DNA of 52,174 bases, taken from contig NZ_PSRT01000056.1 of assembly GCF_004212635.1 (NCBI RefSeq), forward strand, positions 1 through 52,174. Reading direction: 5' to 3'. Source of the stretch: Bradyrhizobium genosp. SA-3. GTDB lineage: Bacteria > Pseudomonadota > Alphaproteobacteria > Rhizobiales > Xanthobacteraceae. Within the stretch, counting starts at the first letter, position 1. Each line of letters starts with the position of its first letter. A program made the position numbers and the translations under genes. A model generated the notes under the pieces. The model was not told the origin of the DNA, made no database searches, and saw only the letters and a list, made by a program, of their open reading frames with translations. Positions 35,982-44,837 of this stretch are shown piece by piece.

Positions 35982-37181
35982 TCAGCGGGCGGGATGCACG
36001 TAGTGGGCAGATCCCGCATCACGGGTCTTGACACCGCTCCATGGCAGATCCTGCATGTTTCGGTCGAGCTCCTGCTTGAGCGAGAGGTATTGAAGCATAT
36101 CGGACAAGGCCAGGACGCCGAGAAGCCGTCCCTGTTCAACCACGAGCAGGCGACTGTGCAGACCGCCCTGCATCCTTGCAAGCGCCTCCAGTGCATCCAG
36201 ATGCGGAGGGACAATGATCTCCGGCGAGCATGGGCGCATGACATCAGCGACGCGGCGCTGGGCGGAGTCGGAGGGACCAAGATCGCGAACATCCTTCGCC
36301 ATGATGCAGCCGATGAGTTCGCCGTCGCGCAACACGGGAAAAGCCTTGAAGTAGTACTTGTAAAAGTAATCCTCGACCAATTCCGCAATGGAAATATCCG
36401 GGGCGACGCCGATCGGATTGCGTTGCATGAGCGTGGAAACGGGAAGCCCGCCGAAGGTGTGGCGAAGCGCCAGCTCGTGCCGTGCCGCGCCGGCGGCGCC
36501 GTGCAGGAACAAGCCAATAAAGAACAGCCAGACGCCACTGATTGTGCTGCCGGTGATGAATTCCAGGATGCCGTACAGGATCATGGCAATGCCGAAGAAC
36601 TCGCCACTGCCGGCGGCAATGCGCGTGGCCCGTCCAAAATCGTTCATCCAGCCCCAAAGACCAGCGCGCAGCACCCGTCCGCCGTCGAGCGGGAAGGCGG
36701 GAACGAGATTGAACAGTGCCAAGATCCAATTGAGGCCGCCAAGGTAGTCGAGCACCCCGAATGCGGCGGGCGAAACGGTCTTCTCGCTTGCGGCAGCGAC
36801 CAGGAGCAGGATGGTGCCAAGCACCATGCTGGCGATCGGCCCGCCGATCGCCATAAGGAATTCTGCCTTGGCGCTGCTCGGCTCCTTGTTCAGTTCGGCG
36901 ACCCCGCCGAAGATGAACAGCGTAATGCCGGCAATCGGCATGTCGTAACGCCGCGCAATCAGCGCATGGCTCAGCTCATGCAGGATGATCGAGATGAACA
37001 GGCCGATCGTGCCTGCGAATCCCATCCACCAGTATGTGGCGGCGGACAAATTCGGAACTGTGCGAGGGAACTCGCCGAGCGCCAGCGTCCAGATCAACAG
37101 CGCTGCCAGGATGAGCCACGAGATGTCGATCCATATCGTGAACCCGGCGAGCGTGAGGATTTTGATCCGGTGCAGGAACAT
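35982..37181 (-). CDS. Site-2 protease-type M50 metalloprotease with two CBS domains
   Basis: This is a 399-residue inner-membrane protease. Six or so hydrophobic segments carry the zinc site: HELSH (residues 68-72) in helix 2 and NLVPAFPLDGGR (about 156-167) with the third ligand Asp. The C-terminal third holds two CBS domains (PVSTLMQRNPIGV and VADVMRPCSPEIIV), which probably sense nucleotides. Site-2 proteases cut membrane-anchored regulators. The ATG at 37181 follows GAGGCA. A GGAAC-N17-TGTT promoter 28 bases upstream suggests general stress control. The substrate is unknown. Confidence 0.9.
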   Translation of the reverse strand: MFLHRIKILTLAGFTIWIDISWLILAALLIWTLALGEFPRTVPNLSAATYWWMGFAGTIGLFISIILHELSHALIARRYDMPIAGITLFIFGGVAELNKEPSSAKAEFLMAIGGPIASMVLGTILLLVAAASEKTVSPAAFGVLDYLGGLNWILALFNLVPAFPLDGGRVLRAGLWGWMNDFGRATRIAAGSGEFFGIAMILYGILEFITGSTISGVWLFFIGLFLHGAAGAARHELALRHTFGGLPVSTLMQRNPIGVAPDISIAELVEDYFYKYYFKAFPVLRDGELIGCIMAKDVRDLGPSDSAQRRVADVMRPCSPEIIVPPHLDALEALARMQGGLHSRLLVVEQGRLLGVLALSDMLQYLSLKQELDRNMQDLPWSGVKTRDAGSAHYVHPAR

Positions 37182-37208
37182 CGCTGCCTCGCAGTGGCGT
37201 TCATGGGA

Positions 37209-37234
37209 AACATCGTGTCGAGGACCCTTGTTCC
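37209..37234 (-). promoter_or_regulatory. EcfG-type promoter (GGAAC-N17-TGTT) for the site-2 protease
   Basis: On the minus strand GGAAC (37234-37230) is followed after 17 bases by TGTT (37212-37209). The start codon is 28 bases on. Confidence 0.6.
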
Positions 37235-37264
37235 TAAGGCCACCTCATTCCTAAGGCCACCTCA
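37231..37264. repeat. Two tandem 17-bp copies beside the protease promoter
   Basis: TTCCTAAGGCCACCTCA occurs twice in a row (37231-37247, 37248-37264). The first copy overlaps the -35 box. It is probably a local duplication. Confidence 0.85.
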
Positions 37265-37456
37265 GCGTGATGTTGCCGGTCTGCGATCGTGTGCACCGAA
37301 AACGCCTGTTGGCATACGTTCCAATCCTTGATGGCTTTGTGAGGATACAAGTAGTCCGTCGACAGTCTCACTGAGGCCGACGACAGGCGTTCGGAGTCAT
37401 GGGGGATCAGGCAGCTGGATGACAAATTTTGACGAACGTGTGGCCAGAACTCCGGA

Positions 37457-37825
37457 TCATTGCGGCTCAAGTGCGTCGCGAATTGCTTTCGCATTCCGCT
37501 CAAAATCTCTCGGATCGCCTTTCGCCCTGCCTGGAGCGGGATATAGCCAAATGTGCGCATGCGGCACCTCTTCGCCGATGATGCGGGAATGTATTTCCTC
37601 GCAGAAAGCTTTTTGCATTGCGCGCGCAACCGTCCGTACGACTTCGAAATACGCGCCAACGTTCGGTACGTCCCAGACCCAGCGCTGGTGTTTCTTTGGG
37701 ATGACGAGAGTGTGCCCGGGGGATTGCGGGCGAATGTCGAGAAAGGCGAGATGTTCCTCGTCCTCATACACTTTCGCTGACGGAATCTCGCCGCTGACGA
37801 TTTTGCAGAAAGGACAGTCGATCAT
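37457..37825 (-). CDS. HIT-family protein with variant histidine triad
   Basis: This 122-residue protein belongs to the histidine triad nucleotide hydrolases and transferases. The N-terminus CPFCKIVSGEIPSAKVYEDE and HTLVIPKKH are typical of HIT proteins. The triad reads HAHIWLYP: the first two His, including the middle catalytic one, are kept, and the third is Trp. Its ATG overlaps the phosphoribosyltransferase stop by four bases (ATGA), so the two are coupled. HIT proteins hydrolyse AMP-linked compounds, consistent with a nucleotide-processing operon. Confidence 0.88.
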   Translation of the reverse strand: MIDCPFCKIVSGEIPSAKVYEDEEHLAFLDIRPQSPGHTLVIPKKHQRWVWDVPNVGAYFEVVRTVARAMQKAFCEEIHSRIIGEEVPHAHIWLYPAPGRAKGDPRDFERNAKAIRDALEPQ

Positions 37826-38502
37826 TGCTGGGCTCTTTCCCGCGACTGGCGCAGATCGGACGAAATCGGAAATCGTCGTAACATGTCGAGCACTTCGCCG
37901 TCGGAGACCTGCCCGAAATCCCGATAATAGTAGCCGATGGCGGCGAACGCGGTATGTTCCTCAAGACATACGAAATCATCACATTCTGCGCGCATTTGCG
38001 GGACAATCTCGGTCGGTGCAACGGGAACCGCGAGGACGAGCCGGCTTGGATTTCGTTTTCGCGTCGCCTGCAAGGCGGCCCGCGTGGTGGCGCCGGTCGC
38101 AATGCCATCGTCGATAACGATTGCCGTCCGACCGGAAATCTCAAGACGTTGACGATCTCCCAAATAGCGCTGACGCCGCCTCTCTATCTCGGCAATCTCC
38201 TTGCGGCACTCGGCTTGGAAATCGGCTTCGCTGATGCCTGCGAGCCGAATGACATCATCATTGCGCACCACGATCGGTGCGCCACCATCTACGACGGCAC
38301 CCATTGCCAACTCGTTTTGGAACGGGACGCCGACCTTGCGAACGATGATGAGATCGAGCGGCGCGTGCAGCGCGGCTGCGACCTCAGCTGCCACGGGCAC
38401 GCCACCCCGAGGAAGCGCCAGAATGGCCGGGTGCTGGTTCCCGTACGTGGCGAGGGGCGCCGCCAACTTTCGACCCGCTTCGATTCTATCTCTGAACGGC
38501 AT
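37822..38502 (-). CDS. Type I phosphoribosyltransferase-domain protein
   Basis: This is a 226-residue protein with the PRPP-binding loop IVIDDGIATGATTRAAL (about residues 128-144) and an N-terminal LALPRGGVPVAAEVA flexible-loop region. Such proteins move phosphoribosyl between PRPP and a base, but this subgroup's substrate is not known. It overlaps the hydrolase gene upstream by 17 bases and the HIT gene downstream by four. As I recall, mycobacterial Rv0571c of the dormancy regulon joins the same phosphoribosyltransferase and hydrolase domains in one protein. Confidence 0.87.
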   Translation of the reverse strand: MPFRDRIEAGRKLAAPLATYGNQHPAILALPRGGVPVAAEVAAALHAPLDLIIVRKVGVPFQNELAMGAVVDGGAPIVVRNDDVIRLAGISEADFQAECRKEIAEIERRRQRYLGDRQRLEISGRTAIVIDDGIATGATTRAALQATRKRNPSRLVLAVPVAPTEIVPQMRAECDDFVCLEEHTAFAAIGYYYRDFGQVSDGEVLDMLRRFPISSDLRQSRERAQQ

Positions 38503-39208
38503 GTCGCTGTCCTGCCTTCGAACCTGCTCCTGGAGCCATAGGAGTGAGGTAACGGGCGAACCATCGTGCTGCGTGATCTGTCACTTGTTCGATGGCTCCC
38601 GGTTCCGAAAAGAGATGGCTGGCTCCCGGAACGATCTCGATTGCCTTGGGTTCTCGAAGCCGCGCAAATGCAACTTGATTGAGTTCGATCACCCCGAAGT
38701 CATTGCCGCCGATCACGAAGAGGGTTGGAGCATTGACTTGATCGATTGCATCGCCGGCGAGATCGGGACGGCCGCCGCGCGAGACGATAGCGCCGATTCG
38801 GTTGCGGAGCCGGGCTGCTGCCATGAGCGCTGCTGCTGCTCCCGTGCTCGAGCCGAACAGACCCACCGCAAACCGAGCCATGGTCCGGTCCTGATCCAGC
38901 CAGCGCACCGCATCAAGCAAACGGTCGGCCAGCAGCTCAATGTTGAATACATTCGCGCGGTTCGCTTCTTCGTCGAAGGTCAAGAGGTCCAACAGGAGGG
39001 TCGCTAGCGCATGATGATTGAGAGCGGCGGCAACTGCCGTATTGCGCGGGCTGAAGCGACTAGATCCGCTTCCATGGGCAAAGACGACGACCGCACGGCT
39101 GCCTTCGGGAATGTGTAATATACCGGCAAGCCCCCTAGGTGGAATGGAAACGTCCCGGACCTCACCGCTCTGTCCCGGTCGAGCACGAGCAACCATTTTC
39201 GCTCTCAC
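38486..39208 (-). CDS. Alpha/beta hydrolase, dienelactone hydrolase-like
   Basis: This 240-residue enzyme heads the three-gene operon. The nucleophile elbow is GLFGSSTGAAAAL, the acid is in FVIGGNDFGVI and the His in PGASHLFSEPG. The oxyanion segment VVVFAHGSGSSRFSPRN is also clear. I chose the GTG at 39208, with AAGGA eight bases upstream; the ATG at 39196 is an alternative. Overlap with the phosphoribosyltransferase gene by 17 bases implies coupling. The substrate is unknown. Confidence 0.85.
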   Translation of the reverse strand: MRAKMVARARPGQSGEVRDVSIPPRGLAGILHIPEGSRAVVVFAHGSGSSRFSPRNTAVAAALNHHALATLLLDLLTFDEEANRANVFNIELLADRLLDAVRWLDQDRTMARFAVGLFGSSTGAAAALMAAARLRNRIGAIVSRGGRPDLAGDAIDQVNAPTLFVIGGNDFGVIELNQVAFARLREPKAIEIVPGASHLFSEPGAIEQVTDHAARWFARYLTPMAPGAGSKAGQRHAVQR

Positions 39209-39429
39209 TTCTTATTTCCTTTGCTACCAACGGGCGCTGCCAGCTTTGGTTTCGCAGCTCCGGAAGGTCTTCGCGTCGGCTTCGACAAGCCGCCCGGCGA
39301 GGGGCGGGAACCGCTCCTGTGGTATCGCTCGCCCAGATTGGGCGGATGGAGGCCTCTAAGATGCAGGCGATCAATGCAACTCGGCAAGCGGGGGCTGCGC
39401 CGTTCCTGCAGCGTTGATGGGCGCCAGCA

Positions 39430-40560
39430 ATGGAAGCGCGAGAGCAGAGCGAGAGCGAAATCCGCGAGCTGCGGCTGCGTGACAAAGTACACTTTCTGAG
39501 CCGGCGAAATGTGTATCCGGAAAGCGCAGCCACCATCACCACTCGCGAGACCCATATGTCATGGGTCTTTCTCGTCGGGGACAAAGCCTACAAGCTGAAG
39601 AAGCCGGTCCGCTTTCCATATCTTGACTTTTCGAGTGTGGCCAAACGTGAGGCCGCGTGCCGGGCTGAGCTGCGCCTCAATCGCCGTCTCGCCCAGGACG
39701 TATATCTCGACGTCCTGCCGCTGGTCTGGTCTCCCAAGGGGCTTGCCATCGGCGGCCCGGGCAAGGCGGTGGATTGGCTTGTCATGATGCGTCGCCTCGA
39801 CGAGCGGAATATGCTGGATAACAGCATTGTTGAGGGGGGCGTCAAGACCTGGGAGCTTGATCGGCTGGCCGCTGTCCTTGCCCAGTTCTATCGCCGCGCA
39901 CAGCCTACCTTCATTTCGTCGGCCGTCCGACTAGCCGAATGGTACCGAGGCCTCGACTATAATCGGCGCGTGCTTCTTGACAGTCGGCTCGCGATGCCGG
40001 CAGGGCTGATACAGTGGATCGACCAGATGCAACGCCGTTTCCTCGATCGCCGATCAGACCTGCTCGCCGATCGCATCCGTCGCCGAAAGATCATCGATGG
40101 TCACGGCGACCTGCGGCCCGAGCACATCTGGCTTGGTGATCCAGTTCGCATCATTGACTGCATCGAATTCAATCCGCGCCTGCGTGCGGTCGATCCATTT
40201 GACGAGATCGCTTTCCTTGACCTTGAATGCGAGCGCCTTGGGGCAGGATGGATCGGCGAGTACATTACACGACGGATACGTCAAGAACTCAAGGACAGTC
40301 CGGGCGACGAGCTAATGACGTTTTATCGGTGTCATCGTGCAACATTGCGCGCCCGTCTTGCGATCGCCCATCTCCTCGAGCCCGAGCCGCGCAGTCCCGA
40401 GAAGTGGCCGCGGGTCGCGCGCCAATATCTTCGCCTGGCGGCATCGGACGCAATCAAGCTGGTTGGATTGCTCAGAAGACCAGGAGGTCGGCGAGATCGC
40501 GGTTCTCGTGCAGCCGGCGTATCGTCTCGGCGAGCAGTGGGGCGACAGGGACGACTTTGA
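39430..40560 (+). CDS. Aminoglycoside phosphotransferase-like kinase
   Basis: This is a 376-residue kinase-fold protein. The catalytic loop is DGHGDLRPEHIWL (about residues 219-231), the metal loop is RIIDCIEFN, and the N-lobe has VFLVGDKAYKLKKPVRF with the ATP Lys. This matches a family (COG2187-like, recalled) of unknown substrate that is widespread beside stress genes. Its last 89 bases overlap the end of the PRPP synthetase gene on the other strand. The C-terminal residues after LVGLLRRPGG look like read-through rather than kinase sequence, so the original end may have been earlier. Confidence 0.82.
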   Translation: MEAREQSESEIRELRLRDKVHFLSRRNVYPESAATITTRETHMSWVFLVGDKAYKLKKPVRFPYLDFSSVAKREAACRAELRLNRRLAQDVYLDVLPLVWSPKGLAIGGPGKAVDWLVMMRRLDERNMLDNSIVEGGVKTWELDRLAAVLAQFYRRAQPTFISSAVRLAEWYRGLDYNRRVLLDSRLAMPAGLIQWIDQMQRRFLDRRSDLLADRIRRRKIIDGHGDLRPEHIWLGDPVRIIDCIEFNPRLRAVDPFDEIAFLDLECERLGAGWIGEYITRRIRQELKDSPGDELMTFYRCHRATLRARLAIAHLLEPEPRSPEKWPRVARQYLRLAASDAIKLVGLLRRPGGRRDRGSRAAGVSSRRAVGRQGRL

Positions 40561-41464
40561 CCTTGGCGCGCGCAGCGGCATCGTCAATTCGAATGGGCAC
40601 CGCATCGGTCACGACAAACTGCTCAATGGCAGGATTCGCAACGACCTCGGCGGAGCCAGGCATGAATAGCCCATGTGTCACGAAAGCCAATACGCGACGG
40701 GCGCCGGCGCGCCGGGCCGCCTGCGCGGCACGCAGCAGCGTGGTTCCGGTACTGATCAGGTCGTCAATGATGAGCACTGTCGCATCGGCTGCATCGCCGA
40801 CCAAGAGGTCGCCCGAAACCACGCCGGCGCTGCGGTGCTTGTCGACGTACCCCTTGCCGATCGGACGATGCAGCGTGGCTTCCAACGCTCCTCGCAAGAG
40901 TTGTGCGCGCTTCACGCCACCGGGATCCGGAGACACCACGCTGAAGCTTTCATCCAATAATTGCGCGGCAAACTTAACGAATAGCGTTGTCGACGTCAGG
41001 GCGACGGTCCGGCAGCGGAAGGCATTTTCGAACGCAACCGGATTGTGCACCTCGAGGGCGACGACGGCGTCAGTACCAACAGCCTCAAAGAGACTGCCAA
41101 TGTAGCGCGTCGTTACTGGGTCGTTGAGCTTGGTGCGGCGATCCTTTCGCGCATAGCAAAGATACGGCACGACCGCAGTGACGCGAGCGGCGCCGCAGTC
41201 TTTGAGAGCTCCGATGAAGAAGAGCAATCGGCAGAGCTTGTCGTTTACGCTCTGGTTTGGCCCGTTATGCAGGGCTTGTATCACGTATACGTCTGTGCCA
41301 CGTACCGAATCGAGGGGGCGCGCCTTGTGCTCGCCATCCTCGAACTCACGCTCCTCGTGTGCAGCAAGCGACCAACCCTGCGCCTGAGCCGTGGCATTGC
41401 CAAGATCGGCCGTCGCGTTCAGCGCGAACAGCCGCATCTCGGAATGACAGGCCAATTTCGCCAT
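40472..41464 (-). CDS. Ribose-phosphate pyrophosphokinase (PRPP synthetase) family
   Basis: This is a 330-residue enzyme that makes PRPP from ribose-5-phosphate and ATP. It has PYLCYARKDRRTKLND (the catalytic flexible loop region), VVSPDPGGVKRAQLL, and the PRPP loop VLIIDDLISTGTTLL. The N-terminus lacks the usual GNA start, and the protein is divergent from housekeeping PrsA (whose loop is typically PYYGYARQDRK). It is therefore a second, specialised copy. A GGAAC-N17-TGTT promoter lies about 107 bases upstream. It may feed the nearby phosphoribosyltransferase under stress. Confidence 0.85.
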   Translation of the reverse strand: MAKLACHSEMRLFALNATADLGNATAQAQGWSLAAHEEREFEDGEHKARPLDSVRGTDVYVIQALHNGPNQSVNDKLCRLLFFIGALKDCGAARVTAVVPYLCYARKDRRTKLNDPVTTRYIGSLFEAVGTDAVVALEVHNPVAFENAFRCRTVALTSTTLFVKFAAQLLDESFSVVSPDPGGVKRAQLLRGALEATLHRPIGKGYVDKHRSAGVVSGDLLVGDAADATVLIIDDLISTGTTLLRAAQAARRAGARRVLAFVTHGLFMPGSAEVVANPAIEQFVVTDAVPIRIDDAAARAKVKVVPVAPLLAETIRRLHENRDLADLLVF

Positions 41465-41570
41465 CTATAGCTCCGTTCGCGAGATGACCGGCCCCGAGCG
41501 GGATGGGATCACTTCCGCGTCGGCAGGGCTGCAAGCGCGAGACCCCAGCTTCGAGGGGATCTCACCATTG

Positions 41571-41596
41571 AACAAATGAGGCCGATGCTGAGTTCC
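41571..41596 (-). promoter_or_regulatory. EcfG-type promoter (GGAAC-N17-TGTT) for the PRPP synthetase
   Basis: On the minus strand GGAAC (41596-41592), 17 bases, TGTT (41574-41571). It implies a leader of about 100 bases before the ATG at 41464. Confidence 0.55.
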
Positions 41597-41643
41597 CGGT
41601 ATGGGAGAGGTGCCATCGCGGTCTCGTGAAGCTGCATATGCGT

Positions 41644-41663
41644 GCCTTTCAAAAATGAAAGGC
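41644..41663 (-). repeat. Perfect hairpin over the stop codon of the propeller gene
   Basis: GCCTTTCA / TGAAAGGC, 8-bp stem with a 4-base loop, overlaps the TGA at 41649-41651. No T-run follows on the minus strand, so termination is uncertain. Confidence 0.55.
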
Positions 41664-43156
41664 GTAAATGCGCCCGTCGGCGCCGACATAGAGGCGGTCC
41701 TGCGTCGCGATCAGCGTCTGGAAGCGTCGGAGACCGCTCAAGGGCTCGCTGACAAAGATCGGTTCGCCCGTATCGCCGCGGAATGCGTGCAGCCGATTGT
41801 CGCCTTCGGCGCCAACAATCCAAACAATCGGGTTGGAATCGCCGTCCGTGGTGGTCGCAACGGGGGAGCCGCGGCCGCGGAGCGCACCGCACCAGGCAGT
41901 GGCCATCGCCGGCGGGGAGCCTGCTGCGATCTTCAAGACCGTCAAATCGTGACCTCGGCCGGGCTGCGGGCAATTCGCTCCGGAGGCCTGGAAGGCAACA
42001 AAGACATCATCGCCGACGCGATAGGCAGTCGGCGACGTGACGATCGACGACTGGGACACTGTTTCGACCGCCAGCTGGCCACCAATGCCGCCGAGACTAT
42101 TTCGATCGAGAAGATAAGCCTTGCCATCCTTCCCCAGCGCCAGGATCAGAGCGCGGTCCCCGCCCGCTCCGGATATGTTGAAAGTAAGCGGATTGCTGCC
42201 CCCGAGATCCGCATCGGCGGCATCGAGTGCTTTCCAGTCCGATGGCGCAAAATAGTCCCTCTTGTCGTCTCTGCGGCGCAGGTCGGGTCCAAAGTGAAAT
42301 ACGGCTTCACCGTCGCTCCAGGTCGCGCGCCGAGCGTATTCCCAGTCGCAAAGTAGATGTCATGCTCGGAGACGCTCAGACCGCCCGGCGCCCAGATCCC
42401 GCCCCCTCGCCCACGCGTTTCGAAGCTGACATGCTTGCCGGGCTCGCGCAGGGAAAGTCCGACCACCCAGCCGTGATAGTTCCCGCAATCACCAAAATGG
42501 CCACTGAAGGCGACATAGACAGTGTCGTCGAGAAGCGTGAGCGCCGCGCGCTGGTTGTGGACGCTCGGGTCGAAATGTCGTCCTGCCTTTTGCAGAAGGT
42601 CGGCCACATCGATCGGCCAGCCGGGGAGAACGCTGCCATCCTTTGTCGAAAGCGCGAACACCTCGTGGCGCGGGCCGTTTCCTCGCTCCACGGCAGCATC
42701 AAAATAGATGGCTTGGGTTGCAGGGTCGATCACCGGCGTCCCGGTAATACCAAGCGGATCGATATTTCCGCACGGCAGCGACGAACGGCGCACTGGACGC
42801 CCGACCACGCGCCTCCACAATTCCTTGCCGGTCGTCGCGTCGAGGGCCTGGACGACGTCGTCCTCGGTGCCCACGAATAGCATCCCGGCGTTCGCTCCAG
42901 GAGGACGCCAGTACAGCGGCTGAGCGTACATCGAGCCCGCGACACGGGCGTTGAACGTGCGATCCAGCTGAACCGATCTGGCTTTATCCCAGGATAGCGC
43001 GGGAACGACGTACTGACCGCTTCGGCTGTTGTCGCCATGATAGGTCAGAACGGAGCCGTCTTGAGCAAGGGCGGATAGCGGCGATAGCGCAAGTGCAAAT
43101 AGTACCACCCTCCAGGCAGGACGGGCTGTCCTCGAAAAAGCGCGTCGGATGTTCAT
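41649..43156 (-). pseudogene. Exported PQQ-type beta-propeller protein, frameshifted
   Basis: Two frames give one protein of about 502 residues. Frame 1 starts at 43156 with a signal peptide (VVLFALALSPLSALAQ) and reads TYHGDNSRSGQYVVPALSW, then LDATTGKELWRRVVG, a propeller-blade repeat of the PQQ/BamB type. It runs through DIYFATGNTLGAR. The second frame continues WSDGEAVFHFGPDLRRRDD, GGSNPLTFNISG and LGKDGKAYLLDRN, and ends at 41649. One base is missing near 42321-42335 in a GCGCGC tract. Without repair a truncated propeller results. Function unknown, probably periplasmic. Confidence 0.78.
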
Positions 43157-43164
43157 GTGCGCCT

Positions 43165-43189
43165 AACAGCCCCGTGCTGCTCCGGTTCC
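43165..43189 (-). promoter_or_regulatory. Possible EcfG-type promoter (GGAAC-N16-TGTT) before the propeller gene
   Basis: GGAAC (43189-43185), 16 bases, TGTT (43168-43165) on the minus strand. The ATG at 43156 is only nine bases on, which would leave almost no leader. Either the gene starts further in, or this match is chance. Confidence 0.35.
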
Positions 43190-43246
43190 ATCATCGTGGA
43201 GCACATGAGCTGAGGCGTTTCGCTCTCGCGCTCATCGAGCGCCGGT

Positions 43247-43573
43247 TCACTGACTCTTCGCGAGGACGTCGGCGACCTCGTACAAATGAGGATCGATATC
43301 GTCGGTGAGACTTCCGAACTGACTCCAGGCTTTGCGAAATTCAGGTGACTGGTGCGCCGCCCGTAGAAGATCACGGCTTTCCCACTGAATGTAATTCACG
43401 ATACGACGCCCATCGAGGCTGCGATGCAGGCTGACGGAAATGAACCCCGGCTGACGCTGCATGAAGCGAGCTCGCTCCCTCATGAGCGATAGGGCTTCGG
43501 CCTGTTTCTCCGGTTCGGCTTCGATAATGGTAATTTGCGTGACCGGCTGTTGGCCGACCTGGATCTGTGGCAT
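43247..43573 (-). CDS. Antibiotic biosynthesis monooxygenase (ABM)-domain protein
   Basis: This is a 108-residue protein with the ferredoxin-like ABM fold: VTQITIIEAEPEKQAEALSL, then QPGFISVSLHRSLDGRRIVN and YIQWESRDLLRAAHQSPEF. ABM proteins include quinone monooxygenases and haem-degrading enzymes, but most small ones have no known substrate. AAGGAGAT precedes the ATG. It starts 20 bases after nuoD on the same strand, so the two are probably co-transcribed. Confidence 0.85.
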   Translation of the reverse strand: MPQIQVGQQPVTQITIIEAEPEKQAEALSLMRERARFMQRQPGFISVSLHRSLDGRRIVNYIQWESRDLLRAAHQSPEFRKAWSQFGSLTDDIDPHLYEVADVLAKSQ

Positions 43574-43593
43574 GGCGATCTCCTTTCACGACA

Positions 43594-44784
43594 TTATCGA
43601 TCGATCTCCCCAAACACGATGTCCAGCGACCCGATGATCGCCGAGACGTCGGCGAGCAAGTGGCCGCGGCAGAGTAGGTCCATCGCCTGCAGATGTGCGA
43701 ACGAGGGCGCGCGGATCTTGCATTTGTAGGGTTGGTTGGTCCCATCGGAAACCAGATACACGCCGAACTCGCCCTTGGGGGCTTCCACTGCCGCATAGAC
43801 CTCGCCGGCAGGTACGCGAAAGCCTTCTGTGTAAAGCTTGAAATGGTGGATCAGGGCTTCCATCGAGCGCTTCATCTCGCCGCGACGTGGCGGAAAGATC
43901 TTGTTGTCCTGCACCGCGACCGGACCCTGCCCGTCTGGAGCCCGGAGCTTGGCAATGCACTGTCTCATGATGCGCACTGACTGGCGCATTTCTTCCATCC
44001 GGATCAGATAGCGGTCGTAGCAGTCACCGTTCTTGCCGATCGGAATGTCGAAATCCATCTCTTCATAGCATTCGTATGGCTGCGCCTTTCGCAGGTCCCA
44101 GGCCGCACCCGAACCGCGCACCATTACGCCGGAAAAGCCCCACTCCCAAGCCTGCTTCAACGTCACCCTGCCGACGTCGACGTTCCGCTGCTTGAAGATG
44201 CGATTGTCCGTCAGCAGGCGGTCGAGATCGTCCACCACAAGAAGGAACGGATCGCAAAAGGCTTCGATGTCATCGATCAGCTTCGGTGGCAGGTCCTGAT
44301 GCACGCCACCGACACGGAAGTAATTTGCGTGCATGCGCGCGCCGGATGCGCGTTCGTAGAACACCATCAGCTTCTCACGCTCTTCGAATCCCCACAGCGG
44401 TGGGGTGAGCGCCCCGACGTCCATCGCCTGAGTTGTGATGTTGAGAAGATGCGAAAGCAAGCGTCCGATTTCACAGTACAGCACCCGAATCAATTGGCCG
44501 CGGCGCGGCACCTCGAGGCCAAGCAGCCTCTCCGCTGCGAGGCAGAACGCATGCTCCTGGTTCATCGGCGCGACATAGTCGAGCCGGTCGAAATACCCGA
44601 TCGATTGAAGATAGGTCTTGTTTTCGATCAGTTTTTCGGTTCCGCGATGGAGCAGGCCGATGTGAGGATCGACGCGACGGACCACCTCGCCATCAAGCTC
44701 CAGCACCAGGCGAAGCACGCCGTGGGCCGCAGGATGTTGAGGCCCGAAATTGATGGTGAAATTGCGGAGGCCTTCTTCCTCCAT
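43594..44784 (-). CDS. nuoD: NADH-quinone oxidoreductase subunit D (lone copy)
   Basis: This 396-residue protein is the 49-kDa subunit of complex I, which lines the quinone pocket. It has NFTINFGPQHPAAHGVLR, the family signature, EKLIENKTYLQSIGYFDRLD, and PKGEFGVYLVSDG near the C-terminus. Length is normal. No other nuo gene is in the window, so it is an extra copy, perhaps exchanged into complex I under stress. A consensus EcfG promoter (GGAAC-N17-CGTT) lies 54 bases upstream. An ABM gene follows. Confidence 0.93.
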   Translation of the reverse strand: MEEEGLRNFTINFGPQHPAAHGVLRLVLELDGEVVRRVDPHIGLLHRGTEKLIENKTYLQSIGYFDRLDYVAPMNQEHAFCLAAERLLGLEVPRRGQLIRVLYCEIGRLLSHLLNITTQAMDVGALTPPLWGFEEREKLMVFYERASGARMHANYFRVGGVHQDLPPKLIDDIEAFCDPFLLVVDDLDRLLTDNRIFKQRNVDVGRVTLKQAWEWGFSGVMVRGSGAAWDLRKAQPYECYEEMDFDIPIGKNGDCYDRYLIRMEEMRQSVRIMRQCIAKLRAPDGQGPVAVQDNKIFPPRRGEMKRSMEALIHHFKLYTEGFRVPAGEVYAAVEAPKGEFGVYLVSDGTNQPYKCKIRAPSFAHLQAMDLLCRGHLLADVSAIIGSLDIVFGEIDR

Positions 44785-44837
44785 GGCAAACTCACGGCTA
44801 CAGCTGCGGCTGCGGGTCCGCGCCCCGGCGTAGCAGC

